NCBI RefSeq assembly: GCF_022539505.1
Contig: NC_061513.1
Span: forward strand, 353,071,696 to 353,135,695
Direction: 5' to 3'
DNA length: 64,000 nucleotides
From: Lolium rigidum
Lineage: Eukaryota; Streptophyta; Magnoliopsida; Poales; Poaceae
The position numbers and the translations under genes are program-made. Positions within the stretch are counted from its first letter, which is position 1; each line of letters opens with the position of its first letter. Shown one piece after another: positions 21,535 to 34,013 of the stretch. Below the pieces are notes generated by a model that was not told where the DNA came from, ran no database searches, and was given only the letters and a program-made list of their open reading frames with translations.

Positions 21535-22784
21535 TGAGTAAAGTCTAAAATAAACCTTTAAGTTGTAGATGGTGTCAAACTCAAACCTTGAACTCTTAAT
21601 CCTTGAAATCACCACCCTATACTTATCAATCCCGCTCATTTTTTTGCTTTTAGTTAGTTTCCAAACAGGGATCATGTGACGTGGCCAGGGAGTCTCATCT
21701 CACTCTCATTGATATCAATGGTCCACATGTCAGATGCATCGTTTTCATAGGCATAATTGGCTCTTTCATCAGGCCACTAGGATCAGACTTCAATGGAACG
21801 TCAGGGTTCTCACGCAGTCACGCTTAATGGAACGGGAGGCTCAGCGACGGAATGGGGGAAGAGCCCCATACTCCTCGGCGTCCTCACCTCTTACTCCCCT
21901 CCATCCCCGTCGTCCTCTCCTCCTCCTTCGACTGCCCTCCATCCCTGGAGTCCCCTCTCCCGCGATGCCCGCAGCGCCCCTCAAAGTCGTGTGTGGCGTG
22001 GAACTCGCCGGCGCGGCTTGAAGCTTGCCGGCGCCGCATGGACCTCGGAGGCTCGGTTTACATCGCGGCACGTGACCCGGACCTCGACGGCGGCGAGCGA
22101 CCTGTAGCTGGAAGGCGCGCTGCCTGGAGCGCAGCGCACCGCATGGACCTCGACGGCCCGGCCTGCAGCGTGGCGCGCTACCTGGACCTCGACGGCGGCG
22201 CGCGATCTGTAGATGGACGGCGCACGGCCCGACCTGCAGCTCGCTCCGTTCTTCTCCAGCCCGCGCTGACCGCCTGGGTTCACTGCCGTCAGCGTGATTT
22301 TGAAAACGCCTGCTCGCCTTCAGGTTGTTGGGCTGGGGCACCACAGACAGAGCGCGCCTGCGTTGCCGCGGAGACGGGGAGCACGACGACGATCACCACG
22401 GCGGAGCCGTGCAGCAGATGTGTCGTAGGCTGAATCGCTGAAGTACATCGTCGGCACACTCAGCGCATGTAGGGGAGTCAGAGGCCATGGCCTAGCTGCC
22501 ATTGATGGCGAAGATGTGCAAGTTATCGGCAGGCTCGCGGATGCTTGTTTAAATGCTCGGCCGGCATGAGGATGACGAAGAGAAAGGGACCAGCCTGAGG
22601 ATGACGAACAGTCGGTGATCCCAGGGTTGACTGCTGCCATGTCAAAAAAAATTGAATGGAAACGAGCTCCATGCAAGTATAGACCGGGAATAGTAAGCTC
22701 GGGGTGCTAATTTTCGGGATTAGAAGTTCAAGCTTTGATTCCAACACCCACTACAATTTCAAGATTTATTTTAGACTTTACTCA
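21535..22784. mobile_element. Class II element with ~120-bp terminal inverted repeats
   Basis: The left arm starting TGAGTAAAGTCTAAAATAAA (21535) is matched in inverted orientation by the right arm ending at 22784. Similarity extends inward for about 120 bp with mismatches. The flanks carry a 7-bp direct repeat agagatt (21528-21534 and 22785-22791). The GC-rich middle (21840-22440) has imperfect direct repeats built on ggacctcgacggc and open frames on both strands; no transposase is recognised. A Mutator-like foldback with captured sequence is one option, but the superfamily is uncertain. Confidence 0.7.
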
Positions 22785-22791
22785 AGAGATT

Positions 22792-24284
22792 TCCCCGGCC
22801 GGTGCATGCACGGTCCTGACTCCTGACCCATCACGCTCCTGTGGATCGCGGCCTTCTTGTCCTCGTAGAACCGGTGGCTGTTTCAAGACCGTGACATGAA
22901 GAGCTGTGGACAGAATCAAGCCGTATCTATGCTTCCTTGCTCGCCAATGCTACAATTATGAAGCTCCTAGCGTAGTGTACTGTTGCGTTTTGTTTTGGGC
23001 GGCTCACTTTACGTGTTGCCAAACTGGCTCGGCAAGATATTTTGTTTGTTCATTTTTGGCCGTCTCTGTCAAACTGTCACAAATGATTGAGTTAAACTAG
23101 AGTGTCTCTATAAACAACTAACCGTAGGCTAGACCGGCGAATGTATCTACAATTAGGGATGGGAGCGTTGCGTGAGTCATGTTTGTTCAAGTTTTGCTTT
23201 TAATCCTGCTTTTAATTTTGATATTAATATATTCCCTTTATCGAAAAAAAAAGTTTTGCTTTTAATCCTGCTTTAATCGAGTGCCTCATTTTGCTCTAAC
23301 TTTTGTTTTGTTGAACGGGATGCGGGCGCCAACTGCAACCCTTTCAACAATACACTAGGGTCTAGGGGGCAGTTTATATATAAACCTTGATGATTTTATT
23401 AATTGTGTACGATCGTCTTGCTCCAAATATCCCTTCAATAGATGATATTTGCGAGGAAAATTTGTTGGTGCTCTTGAAAACCAGTGATCCCTTTAAAAAA
23501 ATTGAAACTCGTACTTTCAGGTCCTCAAAAAATCAGCCAAAAATTTAATATTCAGATATATATATGGAGATTGTACACAAGAAAAATACCGGGATATGAC
23601 TCCATGGCCTATATATTGTCGGAAATTTGTTTTTTCTATAGACCGCAACATAATGAGTTTTCTACCGAAACTTCGCACAGATATAGGAGCCATGCATACC
23701 TACTCTTGTTTTTTTTGGATTTTTTTGAAACTCAAAATTTTAATTTTTTAAAAAGATGGGCAGACAGATGCTCAGGTGCTGCAAATTCGTGCCCATATGT
23801 GCGTATCTTATCAAGTTGGTTATTATGTATGGTGATATATTTGTCAATAGTGATGCACTGGTGATGATTTTGTCAAATTTGGTTTTTCCAAAACAAGAAC
23901 AGGATGAACTCTAGGCGCGAGACCAAGGAATCCAGGGCTAGATCACCCTCCTTTGTCTTTTGTGGTACAACCGTACAAGTCATCGAATCGTTTTCCATGT
24001 TCGCCCATCCAAGGTTCTCTTCCCAGCAAGTGTTGCTTCCATCTTGATATTTTTCACCTTAAAGACCGACCACGTTCTTTTTTTTGAACTGGGTTGACCA
24101 CATTTAGTTTTGGCCATCTCTCTTAGACTAGGGGAATGGTCACGACCAACCCATGTATAGACCCCTAGCTAGCCTAACCATGTCATTGTCTCTGTGTAAG
24201 CCTTTGGTGGCTATCATCCACGTTGTTGTTCCAGATCTTCCATGAAATACCAAACACATCATAGATAGGCAACACACCACTGCC
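22792..24284. other. Unassigned low-copy sequence with a LINE tail
   Basis: Apart from the 38-bp LINE tail at 23213-23250 I see no supported feature. It is the left flank of the Tekay derivative; its continuation is at 34014. Confidence 0.5.
23213..23250 (+). mobile_element. Extremely 5'-truncated L1-type LINE insertion (38 bp)
   Basis: The stretch ending ...tccctttatcgaaaaaaaa is a typical plant L1 3' end. It is bracketed by a 24-bp direct repeat starting aagttttgctttta (23189-23212 and 23251-23274), which reads as the target-site duplication. Confidence 0.7.
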
Positions 24285-25651
24285 ACATGTGTGACGCCCC
24301 GGAACCGGTATCCCGAGGATTCCAGCGATCCCGCCGAAATCCGCACGATATCGATTCTGAGACGCCCTCCGACACGACGTGCGCGACGAATCACACACGT
24401 GATGCCAGAGGAATTAACACGAGCGGTAACATTACAACAGGATTACAATAGAGCCCACAAGAAACATATATTACAACCACGACTTCAACGAGTCAAGATA
24501 CAAATATACAATACAAAGATCCAAATCATACAGAAGAGCGAATACATCTGAGTACGTACAAGACACAAATTGGACTAAGAGTCCTGAAGATAACCGGTGG
24601 CGTCCATAACCCTGCCCAGGCCAAGCCGGAAGGGTAACCTTGCTAGCGTCGTCTCCATCGAACAAATCTTCATACCTGCCCGGTTATATCCCGTAGAAGC
24701 AGCAATAAGTACGGGTTCGTACTTAACAAGACTTCAAGACGTATAAGCATTCGTCAACCAGTCGTCCTTTGTACTTGAGGCACGCAGGGGACTTAGAGGA
24801 CGCAAGAGGAACGTCATAGGCAATATGGTGGGGTTAAGCGGCAGCGCGCAAGCACTAAAAACCTATAGAGACACTCTACAACATTCGTCTAAACAGAGAA
24901 GATGAGAGAGCGCATAAACTAACAGTTCTATACTCTGCAAACATAACACAGCCGATGTGTTCCCCCTTTGCAAAGAGGTACTGGCAAAGGCACTCACACG
25001 GTTGACAAGTTTTAACCAGTTGTTATTTAAGTACTGCTAACTTACTACGCAAGTTATTATGATTGAAACAACAGGTGTAAGTTATCTATGGTCGAGTCAT
25101 ACAGCTCCAAGTCGTCCATAACCGCGGACGCGGCTTATCAATAAGATTGTAACCCTGCAGGGGTGCCCAAATGTGCTCACACGCACGATCAACCCACTTA
25201 CGACAGGTGGATATCACGACACGCACTCTCCTTCACTACAACAATGTCCAGGAAGCCACCTAACTAAGTTAACCCGTATCGAAGTCCGGCCGTGCTCCGA
25301 AGCGGACTTAGCCGTTTGCGTCTACGGCTAAGAGGATCGAGCCCACTAGAGGATGACCTCTTAACAATACGTACCGCATCCTACGAGCGTGCAAGAGACA
25401 ACGGGGTTACAAGGCACTCACGGCTTCCCCAAAAGTAACATCATATCATCTGACCACAAAGAAACATGCTTGCACGCCCGGGAGAAACAAAACAAACATT
25501 CAAACTAGTTGTGGCCACTGGACAAAGTTGTAGATTCCGGCAGTGGTCGAGGGGAGACCCGGTAAGCATACCCACGTGTGGTTAGAGCGCTCAGTCTCGG
25601 AACAGATAACAAGAACTCGGGGTCCTAAGATATTTAGGAAACACAAATGAG

Positions 25652-27775
25652 CACTACAAGAAAAGTTGCCATGGCCGACGAAGTTGAAGTCGCGCCGTGG
25701 TTGCTGGTGTACCATGGCCGACGATTTTGGGTCCCTCCGTGGTGCATGTCAAAACTTTTTTTTCTCGTTTTTGAGGCCACCTAGCCCGACGAAAGCGGCC
25801 AAAACGTCGCGTATGGTGGCCCGGGACGTGGTGCATCGCGAATTCTCGGGTTCGCCGGCCGAGTCAACGCAAATCCGCACCGCCGAGGGATGTAGGGCCC
25901 GGATGGCAGCCTCTCTGGCATTGTTTTTTTTCTCGATCGCGCCATCTCGTTCAACGTTCTCCGATCGAGCCGTTTACGATGCAGGATCATGGGTCCCGCA
26001 TGTCATCCTCTATGAACCAAAATTCTTTCTATTCTTGGATTTTTTTTGACCCCCCGATTTCCGGCTACTTCCTTTTTCTTTTGATCCCTTGCCGCCTTGG
26101 AAACGTTGAGACCGCCGCTCGCTAAATGGGACCCGCATGTCATCCTCTATGTGCAATCAACTTTCTTTTCTTGGAGTTTTTTTTGGCACCTCAAATTTGG
26201 TCACTTGCCTTTTTCTTTCGATCCCCCGCCGCCTCTCAAACGGTGATACCGCTGTCGCTAAATGGGACCCGCATGTCATCCTCTATGCACTATAAAACTT
26301 TCTTTTCTTGGAGTTTTTTTTGGCACCTCATATTTGGTCACTTGCCTTTTTCTTTCGATCCCCTGCCGCCTCTCAAACGGTGATACCGCTGCTGGCTAAA
26401 TGGGACCCGCATGTCATCCTCTATGTACTATAAAACTTTCTTTTCTTGGAGTTTTTTTGGCACCTCAAATTTGGTCACTTGCCTTTTTCTTTCGATCCCC
26501 TGCCGCCTCTCAAACGGTGATACCGCTTCTGCTAAATGGGACCCGCATGTCATCCTCTATGTACTATAAAACTTTCTTTTCTTGGAGTTTTTTTTGACAC
26601 CTCATATTTGGTCACTTGCCTTTTTCTTTCGATCCCCCGCCGCCTCTCAAACGGTGATACCGCTCGCTGCTAAATGGGACCCGCATGTCATCCTCTATGT
26701 ACTATAAAACTTTCTTTTCTTGGATTTTTTTGACACCTCATATTTGGTCACTTGCCTTTTTCTTTCGATCCCTCGTCGCCTCTCAACCGGTGATACCGCT
26801 GCCGCTACATGGGACCCGCATGTCATCCTCTATGTAAATCATGTTTCTTTTCTTGAATTATTTTTGGCTCCCGATATTTGGTCACTTGCCTTTTTCTTTC
26901 GATCTCATGCCACGTTTGAAACGTTGAGGAACCCGCCGGCTCATGGGACCCGCATGTCATCCTCTATGTCCATCAACTTTCTTTTCTTGGATTTTTTTGA
27001 CCCCCTAATTACTAGCTACTTTCTTTTTCTTTTGATCTCAAGCCGCATTTCAAACATTGAGACCGCTGCCGCAAAATGGGACCCACATGTCATCCTCTAT
27101 GTACAATAAATCTTGGATTATTTTTGGCTCCTGATATTTGGTCACTTGCCTTTTTCTTTCGATCTCATGCCGCCTTTGAAACGTTGAGTAAGCCGCTGGC
27201 TCATGGGTCCCGCATGTCATCCTCTACGAACAATAAAAGTTTCCTTTCTTGGAGTTATTTTTGACCCCTAATTTCCGGCTATTTGCCTTTTTATTTCGAT
27301 CCCCTGCCCCCTTTGAAACGATGAGGACGTTGTTGGCAGTGTCGGTCCCACATGTCATCCTCTATGAACAATAAAGTTTCCGTTGGTGGATTTATTTTTG
27401 ACCCCTAATTAATTTCTCGGCTATTTCCTTTTTTTTCTTTTGATCCCCTGCCGCCTTGGAAACGTTGAGGATGCCGCCGCCTCATCGGTCCCGCATGTCA
27501 TCCTCTCAGAACGATAAATGTTTTCTTTTCTTGGATTTTTTTACCAACTGATTTTTTGTTTTTTTTTATTTTCGACCCCCTGCCTTTGAAACGTTGACGA
27601 CGCTGCTGGCTCATGGGTCCCTGATGTCAGCCTCCCCGTACAAGAAACATGTGATATCTTGATTATTTTGCAGACAATAAACAATGTATTTCGCTCCGAG
27701 CTATTGCAAACGGATAAATTAAATCTTTATTTTTACAACTTATATCTTGAATCTCCTTGTTTTTTGTTTTTGCGA
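25652..27775 (+). mobile_element. CACTA (En/Spm) transposon, 5' part up to gap
   Basis: Begins with the diagnostic terminus CACTACAAGAAAAGTT at 25652. The intact LTR copy shows the insertion point after gag (25649-25651), the likely 3-bp duplication. Subterminal sequence to about 25980 is followed by ~13 tandem units of 130-137 bp. Its other end is not seen, being in or beyond the gap. No transposase here. Confidence 0.85.
25985..27640 (+). repeat. ~135-bp tandem repeat array in the CACTA element
   Basis: Units share the blocks gggacccgcatgtcatcctc, ctttttctttcgatcccc and gaaacgttgagg, recurring near 25990, 26127, 26263, 26400, 26537, 26676, 26812, 26945, 27076, 27206, 27342 and 27488. The 26120-26800 units are nearly identical, while the outer ones have diverged, suggesting homogenisation from the middle. 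Confidence 0.9.
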
Positions 27776-27875
27776 NNNNNNNNNNNNNNNNNNNNNNNNN
27801 NNNNNNNNNNNNNNNNNNNNNNNNNNNNNNNNNNNNNNNNNNNNNNNNNNNNNNNNNNNNNNNNNNNNNNNNNNN
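27776..27875. other. Assembly gap (100 N)
   Basis: Exactly 100 N, a conventional placeholder for unknown length. It hides the right end of the CACTA element and a short LTR piece. Confidence 0.99.
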
Positions 27876-30011
27876 CTAAACAAATATCAACAACTAAAGT
27901 AGCCATGATTCTTCCCAACATATAACCCGATAAGATAACAACAACGGTAACAAGATAAGACAGCACTAGCATGCACTACGACTCGCAAGGCAGACCCGAT
28001 AACCAAACAATAGCCGTAGGAGGTGGTGGTGGCAATATGGGCTGCTTGAGGTAACAAGAGGAAAGGACACGTGACAAGAACGCAACTTAAGGATAACATG
28101 AGGGAGAAGGCAAAATAATATAGGTGAGCGACTCCTGCAGGGACAGGAGTATAGGGAAAATGCTTGCCTGTTAAAGCTTGTCGAGGAACATCCGGAGGAC
28201 TTGCCGTATCTCGCCACACCACTTCGCGTTCCTATCCGGGAAGAAGCAAAGAGCTACAACAACCAACGGATGCACATCTTACTACTACGGCAAAAGAATC
28301 GGCATGATCATGATATGATATGCATGGCATAGCAAACATGATGCGATGCAACTTATCCAATTTAAGCGGAATCGGAATCCGGACAAACAATTATTAGGTT
28401 CAAGTTATTTTTCTACCCCGCAAATTAAATGTTGTTAAGCATGGAGAGACATGGCATGGGTGAGCTACACAAAATTAAATGGAACCGGGACAAAATATTA
28501 ATCCCGCACAATTCCACATTTAGTTATTTAGGTGAATCGCTATTTATCCGAACCCACATATGCAATGCGATGCAACATAATATGATTGATGTTGATGCAC
28601 AAGATAGATGCAACAAGTTATATGGGCATTTATAAAATAGGTTGGTTAGGCTCGGGGGCTCACGGTAACAAGGATGGTCGCCGGATCGGGTTCGGGGAGG
28701 CAGAAGATGAAGTGAGGTCTCGAACTTCGGATCCGTGAAGGAGAGCTTGCGGTTTGCATCGATGGTCTCCAGGGGTTGAGGTCGAACTTGGTTGCGTCGG
28801 GCGTTGATGTACTCGGTTTCGCGGGAAGTGCTCGAAGATCAAATTGCGTTGCGTCGGGTAACCCACCAACACCACAGTGCCATCGCCACAACCATCAACA
28901 GCACCACCACAGCGCATACAGCAGCACCACACCGCCGAACGGGACAAGCGCGTAAGACTACGAACAAAACACTTGTCGGTGGCGTTGGTCTTCATGTAGA
29001 ACTTGAAAACGGCGGAGAGGCGGATCTTGGAGGCGGCGGCTCGCAGGAATCTTCACGGCGGCGACATGGGCGACGTCCCTGGCATCGAGGACACACACAT
29101 GCTGGAGCGGAGCAGGTCTTGGCGACGCGCGCGCGACAGGCGCGGGAAGCAGAGCACGAGGGGGCACGGCCTTGGCGCGGCAGCGACGCGGGGCGGCGGC
29201 CAGAGCTCGGGGAAGAGGAGACGCATGCGGGGTCGAGGCTGGCCATGGCGCGGCCGGGGATGGGGACGAGGCGGTCGACGACGGGGGCGGAGCAGGGAGG
29301 AGGCGCCGGTCGTGGAACGGAGGGGCGACGGCGCGTCTTGGAGGAGGCCGACGGGAGGCGAAGCTCGGCCTGCGCGAGCGGGGATGGCGTTGAGCTCAGA
29401 GAAGGGAGGAAACAGCGGCCGGCGGAGGGAGGCGCGGGCGTCGAGCTCGGGAGAGATAGGGAGGCGGGAGGCGGGCGTCGGGCGCTCGTGGTGGCCACGA
29501 GGAGGCGGTCGGGAAGGGGACGAGCGGGTGAGGAGATGGGGGAAGATAGGTGGGAGGGTGTGCCCGCGAAAGAAGAAAAGGAAGGGGGTTTTTGCAAAGA
29601 GGGGGCGGCGGCGGAGGGGGTGGAGTGCAAAACTCCGGGGAACCCTAGGGTTTCCTCCACCGGTCGGGCCAGATGGGCCGGGTGGGGCTGGGGAGGTTGG
29701 GGCTAAGGCTGCCAGGCTTGGGCTAGGCTTGCTGGCCGGATTTGGAGGCTCTCTCCTCCTTTATTTTTATTTTAAAACTCGTTTTGTTTTTGTTTGTTTG
29801 TTTCAAAACCATTTCTAAATAGATTTTAGTTGTGAAATTAAACAGAGAAAGGATGGATATAATTTGAAATAAAAGAGGAGAGGAGTTTGAACAACAAAAT
29901 AGGGTTTAATAAAAATAATTTTGAGATTCAAAAATATGCATGATGACATGATGATGCACAAAAGAAAAACAACAAACGGTTCTATTAGGGGTGCTACCCT
30001 GGGCCGTTACA

Positions 30012-30477
30012 ATCGACACCACTAACAAGGAATCTCGCCCCGAGATTCCACGTCCAGGTACGGGAAGAGAGGTGAACTATCGGATCTTCGGGCGGCGTGT
30101 CGATCTCCTCGACACCACTAACAAGAATTGTTGCTCCATGTAGATCGGTCGACACCACCAACAAGAAGTCGTTGTTCCGCTGTTGATGATGCGCTTCTGT
30201 CGGATCCTCCGAAGATCGGACCTATTAGGATAAGGCAAAGATCGTCCAACCCACGTCGAGACCTAAGACTCAGAAACACAAATAAGAGAGAAGACTCAAA
30301 ACTCGCAAAGGTAAGAAGAGAAAGAATGTAGATAAGGAGAAAAATCAGAGCTAATCAGATCTATCCAACGAAGTTTAGAAAATAGTTTTGATACTAGACG
30401 CAACAACGTCCATTGGCAAGGTTATCCTACAGGCTAGACTAGTGGGGTACCGCAAACCTGAGGCTCTGATACCAACT
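30012..30477 (-). other. Vestigial internal domain of the Tekay derivative
   Basis: Reading on minus: primer-binding site TGGTATCAGAGC (30463-30474) close to the 5' LTR, then ~400 bp of leader, ending near 30012-30110 in sequence around tggtgtcgat and tctcggggcgagat as in full Tekay elements just before the 3' LTR. A ~12-nt word gacaccac(c/t)aacaag occurs three times (about 30013, 30110, 30150). No ORF of note: gag and pol are deleted entirely while the cis signals are kept. Confidence 0.85.
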
Positions 30478-33400
30478 TGTGACGCCCCGGAACCGGTATC
30501 CTGAGGATTCCAGCGATCCCGCCGAAATCCGCACGATATCGATTCTGAGACGCCCTCCGACACGACGTGCGCGACGAATCACACACGTGATGCCAGAGGA
30601 ATTAACACGAGCGGTAACATTACAACAGGATTACAATAGAGCCCACAAGAAACATATATTACAACCACGACTTCAACGAGTCAAGATACAAATATACAAT
30701 ACAAAGATCTAAATCATACGGAAGAGCGAATACATCCGAGTACGGACAAGACACAAATTGGACTAAGAGTCCTGAAGATAACCAGTGGCGTCCATAACCC
30801 TGCCCAGGCCAAGCCGGAAGGGTAACCTTGCTAGCGTCGTCTCCATCGAACAAATCTTCATACCTGCCCGGTTATATCCCGTAGAAGCAGCAATAAGTAC
30901 GGGTTCGTACTTAACAAGACTTCAAGACGTATAAGCATTCGTCAACCAATCGTCCTTTGTACTTGAGGCACGCAGGGGACTTAGAGGACGCAAGAGGAAC
31001 GTCATAGGCAATATGGTGGGGTGAAGCGGCAGCGCGCAAGCACTAAAAACCTATAGAGACACTCTACAACATTCGTCTAAACGAGAGAAGATGAGAGAGC
31101 GCATAAACTAACAGTTCTATACTCTGCAAACATAACACAGCCGATGTGTTCCCCCTTTGCAAAGAGGTACTGGCAAAGGCACTCACACGGTTGACAAGTT
31201 TTAACCAGTTGTTATTTAAGTACTGCTAACTTACTACGCAAGTTATTATGATTGAAACAACAAGTGTAAGTTGTCTATGGTCGAGTCATACAGCTCCAAG
31301 TCGTCCATAACCGCGGACGCGGCTTATCGATAAGATTGTAACCCTGCAGGGGTGCCCAAATGTGCTCACACGCACGATCAACCCACTTACGACAGGTGGA
31401 TATCACGACACGCACTCTCCTTCACTACAACAATGTCCAGGAAGCCACCTAACTAAGTTAACCCGTATCGAAGTCCGGCCGTGCTCCGAAGCGGACTTAG
31501 CTGTTTGCGTCTACGGCTAAGAGGATCGAGCCCACTAGAGGATGACCTCTTAACAATACGTACCGCATCCTACGAGCGTGCAAGAGACAACGGGGTTACA
31601 AGGCACTCACGGCTTCCCCAAAAGTAACATCATATCATCTGACCACAAAGAAACATGCTTGCACGCCCGGGAGAAACAAAACAAACATTCAAACTAGTTG
31701 TGGCCACTGGACAAAGCTGTAGATTCCGCAAGGTGGTCGAGGGGAGACCCGGTAAGCATACCCACGTGTGGTTAGAGCGCTCAGTCTCGGAACAGATAAC
31801 AAGAACTCGGGGTCCTAAGATATTTAGGAAACACAAATGAGCCGTCACAAAACGAGCAGCTGACCCACCGATGCCTCCGCTAAACAAATATCAACAACTA
31901 AAGTAGCCATGATTCTTCCCAACATATAACCCGATAAGATAACAACAACGGTAACAAGATAAGACAGCACTAGCATGCACTACGACTCGCAAGGCAGACC
32001 CGATAACCAAACAATAGCCGTAGGAGGTGGTGGTGGCAATATGGGCTGCTTGAGGTAACAAGTGGAAAGGACACGTGACAAGAACGCAACTTAAGGATAG
32101 CAGGAGGGAGAAGGCAAAATAATATAGGTGAGCGACTCCTGCAGGGACAGGAGTATAGGGAAAATGCTTGCCTGTTAAAGCTTGTCGAGGAACATCCGGA
32201 GGACTTGTCGTATCTCGCCACACCACTTCGCGTTCCTATCCGGGAAGAAGCAAGGAGCTACAACAACCAACGGATGCACATCTTACTACTACGGCAAAAG
32301 AATCGGCATGATCATGATATGATATGCATGGCATAGCAAACATGATGCGATGCAACTTATCCAATTTAAGCGGAATCGGAATCCGGACAAACAATTATTA
32401 GGTTCAAGTTATTTTTCTATCCCGCAAATTAAATGTTGTTAAGCATGGCGAGACATGGCATGGGTGAGCTACACAAAATTAAATGGAACCGGGACGAAAT
32501 ATTAATCCCGCACAATTCCACATTTAGTTATTTAGGTGAATCGCTATTTATCCGAACCCACATATGCAATGCGATGCAACATAATATGATTGATGTTGAT
32601 GCACAAGATAGATGCAACAAGTTATATGGGCATTTATAAAATAGGTTGGTTAGGCTCGGGGGCTCACGGTAACAAGGATGGTCGCCGGATCGGGTTCGGG
32701 GAGGCAGAAGATGAAGCGAGGTCTCGAACTTCGGATCCGTGAAGGAGAGCTTGCGGTTTGCATCGATGGTCTCCAGGGGTTGAGGTCGAACTTGGTTGCG
32801 TCGGGCGTTGATGTACTCGGTTTCGCGGGAAGTGCTCGAAGATCAAATTGCGTTGCGTCGGGTAACCCACCAACACCACAGTGCCATCGCCACAACCATC
32901 AACAGCACCACCACAGCGCATACAGCAGCACCACACCGCCGAACGGGACAAGCGCGTAAGACTACAAACAAAACACTGTCGGTGGCGTTGGTCTTCATGT
33001 AGAACTTGAAAACGGCAGGAGGCAGATCTTGGAGGCAGCAGCTCGCAGGAATCTTCACGGCAGCGACATGGGCGACGTCCCTGGCGTCGAGGACACACAC
33101 ATGCTGGAGCGGAGCAGGTCTTGGCGACGCGCGCGCGACAGGCGCGGGAAGCAGAGCACGAGGGGGCACGGCCTTGGCGCGGCAGCGACGCGGGGCGGCG
33201 GCCGAGCTCGGGGAAGAGGAGACGCATGCGGGGTCGAGGCTGGCCATGGCGCAGCCGGGGATGGGGACGAGGCGGTCGACGACGGGGGCGGAGCAGGGAG
33301 GAGGCGCCGGTCGTGGAACGGAGGGGCGACGGCGCGTCTTGGAGGAGGCCGACGGGAGGCGAAGCTCGGCCTGCGCGAGCGGGGACGGCGTTGAGCTCAG

Positions 33401-34008
33401 AGAAGGGAGGAAACAGCGGCCGGCGGAGGGAGGCGCGGGCGTCGAGCTCGGGAGAGATAGGGAGGCGGGAGGCGGGCGTCGGGCGCTCGTGGTGGCCACA
33501 GGAGGCGGTCGGGAAGGGGACGAGCGGGTGAGGAGATGGGGGAAGATAGGTGGGAGGGTGTGCCCGCGAAAGAAGAAAAGGAAGGGGGGTTTTGCAAAGG
33601 GGGGGCGGCGGCGGAGGGGGTGGAGTGCAAAACTCCAGGGAACCCTAGGGTTTCCTCCACCGGTCGGGCCAGATGGGCCAGGTGGGCTGGGGAGGTTGGG
33701 GCTAAGGCTGCCCGCTGGGCTAGGCTTGCCTGGCCGGATTTGGAGGCTCTCTCCTCCTTTATTTTTATTTTAAAACTGTTTTGTTTTTGTTTGTTTGTTT
33801 CAAAACCATTTCTAAATAGATTTTAGTTGTGAAATTAAACAGAGAAAGGATGGATATAATTTGAAATAAAAGAGTAGAGGAGTTTGAACAACAAAATAGG
33901 GTTTAATAAAAATAATTTTGAGATTCAAAAATATGCATGATGACATGATGATGCACAAAAGAAAAACAACAAACGGTTCTATTAGGGGTGCTACCCTGGG
34001 CCGTTACA
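30478..34008 (-). repeat. 5' LTR of the Tekay derivative (3531 bp, uninterrupted)
   Basis: Complete copy from tgtgacgcc (30478) to ccgttaca (34008). It shows what the left LTR looked like before the CACTA insertion. A TATA-like TATAAAT on minus at 32632-32638 is ~1.4 kb from the LTR start, the same spacing as in the plus-strand Tekay LTR. GC-rich frames at 32660-33770 are open on several strands at once and are rejected as genes. Confidence 0.92.
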
Positions 34009-34013
34009 ACATG

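Larger units (their letters stand above)
24290..30011 (-). repeat. 3' LTR of the Tekay derivative, interrupted by CACTA and gap
   Basis: Aligns with 30478-34008 along its length except 25652-27875 (CACTA plus N). The CACTA insertion follows ...cacaaatgag; about 38 bp of LTR before ctaaacaaatatc (27876) is missing, presumably lost in the gap. The large GC-rich ORFs at 28660-29810 occur on both strands and are not credible genes. A TATA-like TATAAAT (minus) is at 28628-28634. Confidence 0.9.
24290..34008 (-). mobile_element. Pol-less Tekay-type Gypsy derivative with 3.5-kb LTRs
   Basis: Two long LTRs (24290-30011 with an insertion; 30478-34008) enclose only 466 bp. Minus orientation is set by the primer-binding site at 30463-30474 and LTRs that read TGTAACGGCC...GGGGCGTCACA on the minus strand. 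The target duplication acatg is perfect (24285-24289 and 34009-34013). The LTRs look about 98-99% identical, so insertion is recent although no gag or pol is encoded. A CACTA element and an assembly gap lie inside the left LTR. Confidence 0.93.

Noticed and set aside
21841..22433. 193-aa and 167-aa overlapping ORFs on opposite strands
   Set aside because: Repetitive GC-rich core of the TIR element; no recognisable domain. Kept only as possible cargo.
28792..29818. Long plus- and minus-strand ORFs (200-300 aa) rich in Arg/Gly/Ala/Pro
   Set aside because: GC-rich LTR sequence open in several frames at once, repeated at 32660-33770, with no domain and frame-shifting differences between the two LTRs.
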